From NCBI GenBank assembly GCA_039649115.1, contig JBBWZQ010000401.1, positions 1 through 29,250 on the forward strand: DNA of 29,250 bases, written 5' to 3'. Source of the stretch: DATEJJ01 sp039649115. GTDB taxonomy: Bacteria > Actinomycetota > Actinomycetes > Mycobacteriales > Micromonosporaceae. Numbering within the stretch: the stretch's first letter is position 1; each line of letters opens with the position of its first letter. Position numbers and translations under genes: made by a program. Positions 14,675-21,370 of the stretch are shown here, one piece after another. The notes beneath the pieces were generated by a model, which was not told where the DNA came from, searched no databases, and saw only the letters and a list, made by a program, of their open reading frames with translations.

Positions 14675-15904
14675 TCAGGTCGTTACCTTGTTGTCTTTGT
14701 CAGCTCGCTTGTCACCCTTGTCGGCCTGCGCGATGCCCGGCACGATGCCCGCCAGGCCGGACAGCATCTGGCCCAGCTGGGCGGTGACCGCGTCCTTCTG
14801 GCGGGTCAGCTCGTCCACCTCGCGGCGTGCCGTCTGCGTGGTCATCTCCGCCTCGCTGCGCGCCTCGCTCACCATCCGGTGCGCCTCGCTGCGCGCCTCG
14901 TTGAGCGTCTTGTCGGACAGTGCCTTCGCCTTCTCGACGGTGTCCTCGGCGTGCCGCTCCGACTCGACCCGGCGCGCCTCGGCGCGCTGCTCGATCTCCT
15001 TGGCCCGCTCCTCCGCGGCCCGCGCGCGCTGGTCCGCCTCGCTCACCAGCTTCTGCGTCGCGGCCACCGCGCTCGTGTGCCGCTGGGTCTCCTCGCGCTC
15101 GGCCGTCTCGCGCCGCTCGGCCAGCTCCACCTGCAGCGCCTGCAGATCCTTGTCGCGCTTGTCCCGCGCGTCCGCGAGCAGCTTCGTCGCTTCGGCCCGC
15201 TTCTCCTCGGCCTCGCGCGCCGCCTTCGCCCGCAGCTGGGTGATCTCACGCTCCGCGGTGGCGCGCAGCGTGGAAACCTCGCGCTCGGCGGTCGCCCGCA
15301 GCTCGGCCACCTCGTGCGCGGTCGCCGTGCGCAGCTGCTTGGTCTCCCGCTCGGCGTCGGCCCGCAGCGTGTCCGCCTCGCGGCGCGCGTGCACCCGTAC
15401 CTCGGCGGCCTCCCGCTCGGCCGCGGTGCGCAGGTTGCTCGCCTCGCGCTCCGCGCTCGCCTTCATCGCGGCGGCCTCGGCACGGGCCTTGTCGGTGATC
15501 TCGCGTGCCTCCAGCCGGGCCGCCGACACGATGCCTTCGGCGTCCCGCTTGGCCTCGCCACGGTGGTCGTTGGCCTGCTCCTCGGCCAGCCGCAGGATCT
15601 GCTCGACGCGGGTGCCCAGGCCGGACAGGGTTGGCCGGCTGTTCTCCTCGAGCTGCTTGCTGGTGTCCGTGAGCTTCTGCTCGACCGAGTTGATCCGCTG
15701 CTCAGCCTGGCGCAGCCGCCGCTGGCCCTCCGACATGCGTTGCTCGGCCTCGATGCGCGCCTGTTCGGCCTGCACCAGAGCAGCATTCATGCGTTGTACG
15801 TGGTCATCTACCTGCTGGCGGTCGTAGCCGCGTAGTTGCACGCTGAATTCTTTGGTCCCATTGGCGTCGTCGAAGAACGTCAAGGATGGCTGCTGCTGGG
15901 GCAT
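14675..15904 (-). CDS. FilP/Scy-type coiled-coil cytoskeletal protein with DivIVA-like N-terminus (409 aa)
   Basis: Residues about 19-45 (KEFSVQLRGYDRQQVDDHVQRM) are a DivIVA-like membrane/pole-targeting motif. The rest is almost wholly predicted coiled coil: a first segment to about 90, a short break (RPTLSGLGTRVEQIL), then Ala/Glu/Arg-rich helix. Residues about 148-246 form hendecads of the type R-x-x-A-E-R-E-x-x-x-L. A short hydrophobic stretch (GQMLSGLAGIVPGIA, 378-392) and a basic/acidic tail end the protein. Hendecad coils are known from Scy/FilP, and the position next to mce is conserved in Streptomyces. It probably shares an operon with the 604-residue paralogue 112 bases downstream. 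ATG 15904 fits the usual short lead before the DivIVA motif, but no clear ribosome binding site is present, so the start is uncertain. Confidence 0.82.
   Translation of the reverse strand: MPQQQPSLTFFDDANGTKEFSVQLRGYDRQQVDDHVQRMNAALVQAEQARIEAEQRMSEGQRRLRQAEQRINSVEQKLTDTSKQLEENSRPTLSGLGTRVEQILRLAEEQANDHRGEAKRDAEGIVSAARLEAREITDKARAEAAAMKASAEREASNLRTAAEREAAEVRVHARREADTLRADAERETKQLRTATAHEVAELRATAEREVSTLRATAEREITQLRAKAAREAEEKRAEATKLLADARDKRDKDLQALQVELAERRETAEREETQRHTSAVAATQKLVSEADQRARAAEERAKEIEQRAEARRVESERHAEDTVEKAKALSDKTLNEARSEAHRMVSEARSEAEMTTQTARREVDELTRQKDAVTAQLGQMLSGLAGIVPGIAQADKGDKRADKDNKVTT
15167..15463 (-). repeat. 33-base coding repeats (hendecads) in the second coiled-coil gene
   Basis: Residues 148-246 are nine to ten consecutive 11-residue units with Arg first, Ala-Glu-Arg-Glu in the middle and mostly Leu last. 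The period differs from the seven-residue repeat of the paralogue next door. Confidence 0.85.
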
Positions 15905-16070
15905 TGGAACATACTGGCAGATGCCCCCGGTCACTCCGCAAGGCCGTGGGTGCCAAGTCCTCCGGAAAAGCACATGGTCAAGTCGCCGGGTAGATCCGCT
16001 TCGGACTTTCGCGGCAATGGTGTGAATTGCGTATTGTGCACGCCGCCTGGGAGCGACCTGGGAGGACCGC

Positions 16071-17402
16071 CTAGCGGCCGCGGAACCGGTTGATCGCGTC
16101 CTCGTGCCGGGCGCGCAGCTGCGGATCGCGGACGCCCAGGCCCTCGGCCGGTGCCAGGCAGAGCACGCCGACCTTGCCCTGGTGCAGGTTGCGGTGCACC
16201 TCCCAGGCGGCCTGGCCGGTCTGCGCGAGGGGGTAGGCCTTGGACAGCGTGGGGTGGATGCGGCCGCGCGCGACGAGCCGGTTGGCCTCCCACGCCTCGC
16301 GGTAGTTGGCGAAGTGGCTGCCGATGATCCGCTTGAGGTTCATCCACAGGTACCGGTTGTCGTACTGGTGCAGGTACCCGGACGTGGAGGCGCAGGTGAC
16401 GATGGTGCCGCCCCGCTTGGCGACGTACACGCTGGCGCCGAAGGTCTCCCGGCCCGGGTGCTCGAAGACGATGTCCGGGTCGTCGCCGCCGGTCAGCTCC
16501 CGGATTCGCTGGCCGAACCGGCGCCACTCCCGTTCGTCCTGGGTGTGCTCGTCACGCCAGAACCGGAAGCCCTCGGCGTTGCGGTCGATGACGAGCTCCG
16601 CGCCCATGCGCCGGCAGATCTCCGCCTTCTCCGGGCTGGACACCACGCACACCGGTACCGCGCCCCCGTTGCGCGCGTACTGGGTGGCGTACGAGCCGAG
16701 GCCGCCCGAGGCGCCCCAGACCAGTACCACGTCGCCCTGCTTCATCTGCGCGCCGTGGTGCGAGACGAGCTGCCGGTAGGCGGTCGAGTTGACCAGGCCG
16801 GGGCAGGCCGCCTCCTCCCACGTGAGGTGGGCCGGCTTGGGCATCAGCTGGTTGGCCTTGACCAGAGCCAGCTCGGCCAGGCCGCCGAAGTTGGTCTCGA
16901 AGCCCCAGATCCGCTGCTGCGGGTCGAGCATGGTGTCGTCGTGCCCGGCCGCCTCCTCCAGCTCGACCGACAGACAGTGCGCGACGATCTCGTCGCCGGG
17001 GCGCCATTTCGCCACACCGGGACCGACGCGCAGCACGACGCCGGCCGCGTCCGACCCGATCACGTGGTACGGCAGGTCGTGCCGGCGGGTCAGCGCGGAG
17101 AGCGCGCCGTAACGCCGCAGGAACGTGAACGTCGGTACCGGCTCGAAGATGGACGTCCACACGGTGTTGTAGTTGATGGCGCTGGCCATCACCGCGATCA
17201 GGGCCTCGCCCGGGCCCGGCTCGGGGGTCGGCGAGTCGTGCAGGTGCAGCGACTTGCGCGGGTCCTTGTCCCGCGTCTCCAGACCCTCGAACATGCCGAC
17301 CTCGTCGGCGCGCACCACGACGCCGCGGTAGCTCTCCGGTACCGGCAGCCCGGCCACCGCGGCGGGCTCGCCGGAGACGATCGCATCGAGGATCTGTTCC
17401 AT
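16071..17402 (-). CDS. ccr: Crotonyl-CoA carboxylase/reductase
   Basis: A 443-residue zinc-independent medium-chain dehydrogenase/reductase that uses NADPH and CO2 to turn crotonyl-CoA into ethylmalonyl-CoA, the key step of the ethylmalonyl-CoA pathway and a source of polyketide extender units. Residues shown to hold CO2 in the Kitasatospora enzyme (N81, F170, E171, H365) are all present with a constant shift of two: N79 in INYNTVW, F168-E169 in WGFETNFGG and H363 in GSHFANY. It should therefore carboxylate and not only reduce. The nucleotide loop is WGASGGLGSYA (229-239). ATG 17402 gives the family's usual N-terminus (MEQILDAIVSGE). It follows mce after 75 bases on the same strand, and an operator-like palindrome lies 7 bases before the start codon. 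Confidence 0.96.
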   Translation of the reverse strand: MEQILDAIVSGEPAAVAGLPVPESYRGVVVRADEVGMFEGLETRDKDPRKSLHLHDSPTPEPGPGEALIAVMASAINYNTVWTSIFEPVPTFTFLRRYGALSALTRRHDLPYHVIGSDAAGVVLRVGPGVAKWRPGDEIVAHCLSVELEEAAGHDDTMLDPQQRIWGFETNFGGLAELALVKANQLMPKPAHLTWEEAACPGLVNSTAYRQLVSHHGAQMKQGDVVLVWGASGGLGSYATQYARNGGAVPVCVVSSPEKAEICRRMGAELVIDRNAEGFRFWRDEHTQDEREWRRFGQRIRELTGGDDPDIVFEHPGRETFGASVYVAKRGGTIVTCASTSGYLHQYDNRYLWMNLKRIIGSHFANYREAWEANRLVARGRIHPTLSKAYPLAQTGQAAWEVHRNLHQGKVGVLCLAPAEGLGVRDPQLRARHEDAINRFRGR

Positions 17403-17409
17403 GTCCGGA

Positions 17410-17427
17410 GGTTACTCTCCAGTAGCT
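17410..17427. promoter_or_regulatory. Operator-like palindrome before ccr
   Basis: GGTTAC-TCTCCA-GTAGCT has the core TTAC-N6-GTAG (17412-17425) and the inner palindrome TACT-N4-AGTA. It begins 7 bases upstream of the ccr start, inside the 75-base mce-ccr gap, so ccr may be regulated apart from mce. Confidence 0.5.
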
Positions 17428-17477
17428 TTGAACAGAATCCGTTGTGAACAACCACACGAGCGGGTGCGCAAAGGTGC

Positions 17478-17993
17478 TCAATGCGGTGCCGGTTCCACCA
17501 GTTCCACGAGTACGCCGCCCGCGTCCTTCGGGTGCACGAAATTGACGCGCGAGCCGGCGGTACCCCGCCGGGGCGCGTCGTACAGCAGCCGGACCCCGCG
17601 CTCGCGCAGCGCCGCGCTGGCCGCCTCGACGTCCCGCACCGTGTACGCGACCTGCTGCACGCCGGGACCGTTGCGGCCCAGGAACTTCGCGATGGTGGAC
17701 TCGTCGGACAGCGGTGCCAGCAACTGCACGCAGCCACCGTCGGTGGACCGGCCGACCGCCAGCATGGCCTCCCGTACCCCCTGCTCCTGGTTCTCCTCCA
17801 CGTGCACGCAGCGCATGCCGAACACGCGCTCGTAGAATGCGATCGCGGCGTCGAGGTCCGGTACCGCGACTCCCACGTGATCGATGCGCAGCAGACCGAT
17901 GTCTGTGTCGGAAGCGGCTGTGTCGGAAGCGGCTGTGACGGAAGCGGCTGTGACGGAAGCCGCAACCGAGGGCGGATCGGCAGGCGAACTCAT
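17478..17993 (-). CDS. mce: Methylmalonyl-CoA epimerase with repetitive N-terminal extension
   Basis: A 171-residue protein of the vicinal oxygen chelate fold that interconverts (2R)- and (2S)-methyl/ethylmalonyl-CoA, linking Ccr product to Ecm. The core begins at about residue 35 (LLRIDHVGVAVPDLD) and ends in GGVLVELVEP. Metal ligands: His of IDHVG, Gln of GCVQLLAP and Glu of VELVEP are present. The ligand usually provided by the second His of GxHHxA is replaced, as the site reads GVQQVAY. I recall the same QQ form in mycobacterial homologues, so the protein is probably active. The first 34 residues are low-complexity and contain four five-residue repeats (AASVT/AASDT). No start codon exists between them and the core, so they seem to be translated. 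It is divergent from the thiolase gene across 50 bases and upstream of ccr. Confidence 0.9.
   Translation of the reverse strand: MSSPADPPSVAASVTAASVTAASDTAASDTDIGLLRIDHVGVAVPDLDAAIAFYERVFGMRCVHVEENQEQGVREAMLAVGRSTDGGCVQLLAPLSDESTIAKFLGRNGPGVQQVAYTVRDVEAASAALRERGVRLLYDAPRRGTAGSRVNFVHPKDAGGVLVELVEPAPH
17904..17963 (-). repeat. Four 15-base tandem repeats in the 5' end of mce
   Basis: Four units at 17904, 17919, 17934 and 17949; the first two are identical, the third differs by one base and the fourth by one more. They encode AAS(V/D)T four times and keep the reading frame, so copy number could vary without breaking the gene. Confidence 0.95.
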
Positions 17994-18005
17994 GCGGCTA
18001 GTCTG

Positions 18006-18023
18006 ACTTAGCTACCACTAAGT
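18006..18023. promoter_or_regulatory. Operator-like palindrome in the mce/thiolase divergent promoter
   Basis: ACTTAG-CTACCA-CTAAGT has perfect six-base arms. It lies centrally in the 50-base gap between two divergent start codons (17993 and 18044), so one bound dimer could control both directions. The spacing equals that of the TTAC-N6-GTAG elements elsewhere in the window. Confidence 0.6.
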
Positions 18024-18043
18024 ATCTCCCTCAGGGGGCGGTT

Positions 18044-19240
18044 ATGACCTCGGTAATCGTGAGCGGCGCGCGTACCCCGATGGGTCGGCTGCTGGGCAAC
18101 CTCAAGGACTTCCCGGCCACCCGGCTGGGCGCCGTCGCCATCCGGGAGGCGCTGCGCCGCGCCGGCGTCGCGCCCGAGCAGGTGCAGTACGTGATCATGG
18201 GCCAGGTGCTCCAGGCCGGCGCGGGCCAGATCCCCGCGCGCCAGGCGGCGGCCGGCGCCGGGATCCCGTTGAGCGTCCCCGCGCTGACGGTCAACAAGGT
18301 CTGCCTGTCCGGCCTCGACGCGATCGCCCTGGCCGACCAGCTGATCCGGGCCGGCGAGTTCGAGATCGTGGTGGCCGGTGGCATGGAGTCGATGACGCAG
18401 GCGCCCGGCCTGCTGATCGGCCAGCGCCAGGGTTACAAGTACGGCGACATCGTGGTCAGGGACCACACCGCGCTCGACGGGCTGACCGACGCGTTCGACC
18501 AGGTGTCGATGGGCGAGTCGACCGACCGGTACAACACCCGGCACGGGATCACCCGGGAGGAGCAGGACGCGTTCGGCGCGGCCAGCCACCAGCGGGCCGC
18601 CGCCGCGCAGAAGAACGGGGTGTTCGCGGAGGAGATCGCGCCGATCGAGATCCCGCAGCGCGCGGGCGACCCGATCGTGATCAGCGAGGACGAGGGCATC
18701 CGCCCGGACACCACAGCGCAGACGCTCGCCCGGCTGCGCCCCGCCTTCGGTGCCGGGGGCACCATCACCGCCGGTACCTCCTCACCCATCTCCGACGGCG
18801 CCGCCGCGGTGGTCGTGATGAGCAAGGCCAAGGCCGACGAGCTGGGCCTTCGCTGGATCGCTGAGATTGGTGCCCATGGCAACGTCGCGGGCCCGGACAA
18901 CTCGCTACACTCTCAGCCGGCCAACGCGATCCGGCACGCGCTGGGCAAGGAGGGGCTGACTGTGAAAGATCTCGACCTCATCGAGATCAATGAGGCGTTC
19001 GCGGCCGTGGGCATCCAGTCCACCCGGGAGCTGGGCGTCACCGCCGACGTCGTCAACGTCAACGGCGGAGCCATCGCGCTCGGCCATCCGATCGGCATGT
19101 CCGGTGCCCGCCTGGTGCTGACGCTGGCGCTGGAGCTGGGCCGCCGCGGCGGTGGCACCGGTGCCGCGGCGCTGTGCGGCGGCGGTGGACAGGGTGACGC
19201 GCTGGTCATCAGAGTGCCCCGGTACCAGAGTGCCCCGTGA
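18044..19240 (+). CDS. Acetyl-CoA C-acetyltransferase (thiolase)
   Basis: A 398-residue thiolase II that condenses two acetyl-CoA to acetoacetyl-CoA in the biosynthetic direction or cleaves it in degradation. Landmarks: acyl-accepting C87 in NKVCLSGL, NEAFA motif, H348 in GHPIGMSGAR, and general-base C378 in CGGGGQG. ATG 18044 is preceded by AGGGGG. Length and motifs fit acetyl-CoA acetyltransferases of AtoB/PhaA type better than long-chain FadA, judged from the NKVC start and compact loops. Together with the 3-hydroxyacyl-CoA dehydrogenase and Ccr it would feed the ethylmalonyl-CoA pathway. The last codons lie in a partial 16-base duplication, and the stop overlaps the next start in a GTGA. 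Confidence 0.95.
   Translation: MTSVIVSGARTPMGRLLGNLKDFPATRLGAVAIREALRRAGVAPEQVQYVIMGQVLQAGAGQIPARQAAAGAGIPLSVPALTVNKVCLSGLDAIALADQLIRAGEFEIVVAGGMESMTQAPGLLIGQRQGYKYGDIVVRDHTALDGLTDAFDQVSMGESTDRYNTRHGITREEQDAFGAASHQRAAAAQKNGVFAEEIAPIEIPQRAGDPIVISEDEGIRPDTTAQTLARLRPAFGAGGTITAGTSSPISDGAAAVVVMSKAKADELGLRWIAEIGAHGNVAGPDNSLHSQPANAIRHALGKEGLTVKDLDLIEINEAFAAVGIQSTRELGVTADVVNVNGGAIALGHPIGMSGARLVLTLALELGRRGGGTGAAALCGGGGQGDALVIRVPRYQSAP
19211..19237 (+). repeat. Short tandem duplication at the 3' end of the thiolase gene
   Basis: AGAGTGCCCCG occurs at 19211-19221 and 19227-19237, a 16-base period. The second copy runs into the GTGA that joins the thiolase stop to the next start. The thiolase C-terminus is lengthened by the duplication (RVPRYQSAP). 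Confidence 0.85.
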
Positions 19241-19671
19241 TCGCGGAGAGTGATGTTGCGCGGGTCGATCCGCCCCCCAAAGATGATCTGGTGAACCTCC
19301 CCATCGAGTTCGCCGCCACGGTCGTCGGCGGGCAGCACGCCACCGTGGACCGCGACGGGTTCGTCGGCTACCTCTTCGGTATGGCCGCCCGGTCCGACGG
19401 GAGCGAGGGCTGCCTGCTCGTCCAGCGCGCCGACGACCCGGTACCCGAGTGGCAGCCGTACTGCCTGGTCTGGGGCGAGCAGGAGGGCACGACGTACGGC
19501 GGCGTGTGCCGCGTCGAGGTCACCGACGGACAGGTCGCCTTCGAGCTGCTGCGGCACAACGCGGCGGAGCTGGGCACGCCGACCCGCTTCCGGATCGTGT
19601 TTCCGCCCGGGCACACCGAGGAGGTACGGGCCGGCCTGCGCCGCACGCTGGGCGACACGGTCGTGTCGTGA
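19237..19671 (+). CDS. Small Imm10-like protein of unknown role
   Basis: A 144-residue soluble protein with no signal peptide or membrane segment. The arrangement FAATVVGG, a central CLLVQRADD, a Gly-rich TTYGGVCRVEV, an alternating beta-type stretch VAFELL and a terminal charged helix (TEEVRAGLRRTL) recalls the Imm10 family of immunity proteins. This is pattern recall and not a proven match. No toxin gene is visible nearby. GTG 19237 overlaps the thiolase stop (GTGA), so the gene is translationally coupled within the thiolase-meaB operon; a later GTG at 19291 is a possible alternative. It is bordered on both sides by short tandem duplications, which may mark its insertion into the operon. 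Confidence 0.6.
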   Translation: MIAESDVARVDPPPKDDLVNLPIEFAATVVGGQHATVDRDGFVGYLFGMAARSDGSEGCLLVQRADDPVPEWQPYCLVWGEQEGTTYGGVCRVEVTDGQVAFELLRHNAAELGTPTRFRIVFPPGHTEEVRAGLRRTLGDTVVS

Positions 19672-19690
19672 GGACCGTCGTGTCGTGAGG
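19660..19690 (+). repeat. 17-base-period tandem duplication creating a coupling mini-ORF before meaB
   Basis: The 14 bases 19660-19673 recur at 19677-19690. The upstream gene stops at 19669-19671. A six-codon ORF starts at GTG 19668 and stops at 19686-19688, where its TGA overlaps the meaB GTG (19685). Two successive GTGA overlaps result. Confidence 0.93.
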
Positions 19691-20638
19691 GATGTGGCGG
19701 CACTGGTCGCGGCGGCGCGCGAGGGGCAGCCCCGCGCGGTGGCCCGGCTGATCAGTCTCGTGGAGGACGGCGATCCGGCGCTGCCCGAGGTGGCCGCCGC
19801 GCTCGCGCCGCACACCGGGCAGGCCGAGGTGCTCGGCGTGACCGGCTCGCCCGGGGTGGGCAAGTCGACCAGCACCAACGAGCTGGTGCGCGCGCTGCGC
19901 GCGGCGGGCCGTCGGGTGGGGGTGCTGGCCGTCGACCCGTCCAGCCCGTTCACCGGCGGCGCGATCCTCGGGGACCGGGTACGCATGCAGGACCACGCCA
20001 CCGACCCGGGCGTGTACATCCGCTCGATGTCCTCGCGGGGTCACCTCGGCGGCCTGGCCGCGGCCACACCGCAGGCGGTGCGGGTGCTGGAGGCCGCCGG
20101 CTGCGACGTGGTGATCGTGGAGACGGTCGGGGTGGGGCAGGCCGAGGTCGCGGTGGCCAGCCTCGCCGACACCACGCTCGTGCTGGTCGCTCCCGGCATG
20201 GGCGACTCGATCCAGGCGGTCAAGGCAGGCATCCTGGAGATCGCCGACGTGTTCGTGGTGAACAAGGCGGACCGGGACGGTGCGGACGCGACGTACCGCG
20301 ACATCCAGGGGATGATCGGGCTCGGCGAGCGCGGGCCGGGCAGCTGGCGGCCGCCCGTGCTGCGCGCGGTGGCCGCCCGCGGCGAGGGGATCGACGAGGT
20401 GCTGGCGGCGATCGCCAAGCACCGCGGGTGGTTGCGCGAGCACGGCGAGCTGACCAGGCGGCGGGAGGCGCGGGCCGCCGCCGAGGTCGAGGCCATCGCG
20501 CTGGCCGAGCTGCGCGGGCGGATGGGCTCATTGCGCGGGGGTACCGGCCTCGCGAAGCTGGCCGCCGCCGTGGCGGCCGGGGAGTTGGATCCGTACGCCG
20601 CGGCCCGCAACCTCCTGGCCGGGCTCGAAGGTCTATAA
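19685..20638 (+). CDS. meaB: MeaB-type GTPase, acyl-CoA mutase chaperone
   Basis: A 317-residue G3E-family GTPase that loads and protects the adenosylcobalamin cofactor of methylmalonyl-CoA-type mutases, including Ecm. Motifs: Walker A GSPGVGKST (54-62), the family-typical DPSSPFTGGAILGDR (about 84-98), ETVGVGQAE (switch region, about 141-149) and NKAD (guanine specificity, about 188). The C-terminal helical arm (LRRGGTGLAKLAAAVAAGELDPY-type dimerisation segment) is present. Length agrees with the family. It is encoded in the thiolase operon, away from the mutase gene at the left edge; a second mutase outside the window could also be its client. The GTG start sits in a duplicated segment and is coupled to a six-codon ORF. 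Four bases beyond its stop the ABC ATPase gene begins. Confidence 0.95.
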   Translation: MRDVAALVAAAREGQPRAVARLISLVEDGDPALPEVAAALAPHTGQAEVLGVTGSPGVGKSTSTNELVRALRAAGRRVGVLAVDPSSPFTGGAILGDRVRMQDHATDPGVYIRSMSSRGHLGGLAAATPQAVRVLEAAGCDVVIVETVGVGQAEVAVASLADTTLVLVAPGMGDSIQAVKAGILEIADVFVVNKADRDGADATYRDIQGMIGLGERGPGSWRPPVLRAVAARGEGIDEVLAAIAKHRGWLREHGELTRRREARAAAEVEAIALAELRGRMGSLRGGTGLAKLAAAVAAGELDPYAAARNLLAGLEGL

Positions 20639-20641
20639 GTC

Positions 20642-21286
20642 GTGCTGCATGTCGATCGCGTCACCGTCGCCTACCGCGCCGGCGAGCCGGTGCTGCGCGG
20701 CGTCTCGGCCCTGGCCGAGCCCGGGCAGGTGCTGGCCGTCACCGGGCCCTCGGGTGCGGGCAAGACCACATTGCTCTCCGCCATGGCCGGGCTGCTGCGC
20801 CCGGCACAGGGCGGCGTCAGCGTCGGCGGCGAGCCGCTGCGCGACCGGGACCACGCGGTGGCGCGGCAGGTGGTGCTGATACCGCAGGACAGCGGCCTGG
20901 CGCCGATCCTGACCGCGGCGGAGAACGTCCAGGTGGCGCTGATGGCCCTGGGCGCGGACCCGGCGCGGGCGCGCCGGCTGACGGTGGAGTCGCTGCACCG
21001 CGTCGGCATGTCCGCGCAGGCCGACCAGCTGGTCGAGGAGCTGTCCGGCGGCCAGCAGCAGCGCGCGGCGGTCGCCCGGGGCCTGGCGCTGCGGGGCCAC
21101 GTGCTACTGGCCGACGAGGTGACCAGCGAGCTGGACGCGCAGAACCGGCAGGCGGTGCTGGACCTGCTGCGGGCCGAGGCGGACCGGGGAGCGGCGGTGG
21201 TGTTCGCCACGCACGACCCGGAGGCCGCCGCCGCGTGCGACCGCGAGCTGCATCTCGTGGACGGGCAGGCCACGCAGGTCAGGTGA
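20642..21286 (+). CDS. ABC transporter ATP-binding protein, LolD/MacB type
   Basis: A 214-residue nucleotide-binding subunit with all catalytic motifs: Walker A GPSGAGKTT (35-43), Q-loop LIPQDSG (about 80), signature LSGGQQQR (about 138), Walker B HVLLADEVTSELD and switch His in FATHDPE. Such short ATPases work with FtsX-type permeases in lipid, lipoprotein or peptide efflux and in cell-wall control. It has no permease in its own operon; the two large permeases at 22147-28259 are the obvious partners. It follows meaB after three bases, so it is probably transcribed with the thiolase operon. GTG 20642 is the only suitable start. Confidence 0.92.
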   Translation: MLHVDRVTVAYRAGEPVLRGVSALAEPGQVLAVTGPSGAGKTTLLSAMAGLLRPAQGGVSVGGEPLRDRDHAVARQVVLIPQDSGLAPILTAAENVQVALMALGADPARARRLTVESLHRVGMSAQADQLVEELSGGQQQRAAVARGLALRGHVLLADEVTSELDAQNRQAVLDLLRAEADRGAAVVFATHDPEAAAACDRELHLVDGQATQVR

Positions 21287-21370
21287 GGATCCCTCGTACG
21301 GAGAGGGGCTGCCCCTGGTGGCCGGCCGCGGGTACGCTCGCGCTCGCCGTCAAGACCAGGGGAGAACACC

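Noticed and set aside
13030..15463. Regular repeats that could be mistaken for a CRISPR or satellite array
   Set aside because: Periods of 21 and 33 bases are multiples of three, units diverge at synonymous and exposed positions, and they encode coiled-coil heptads and hendecads.
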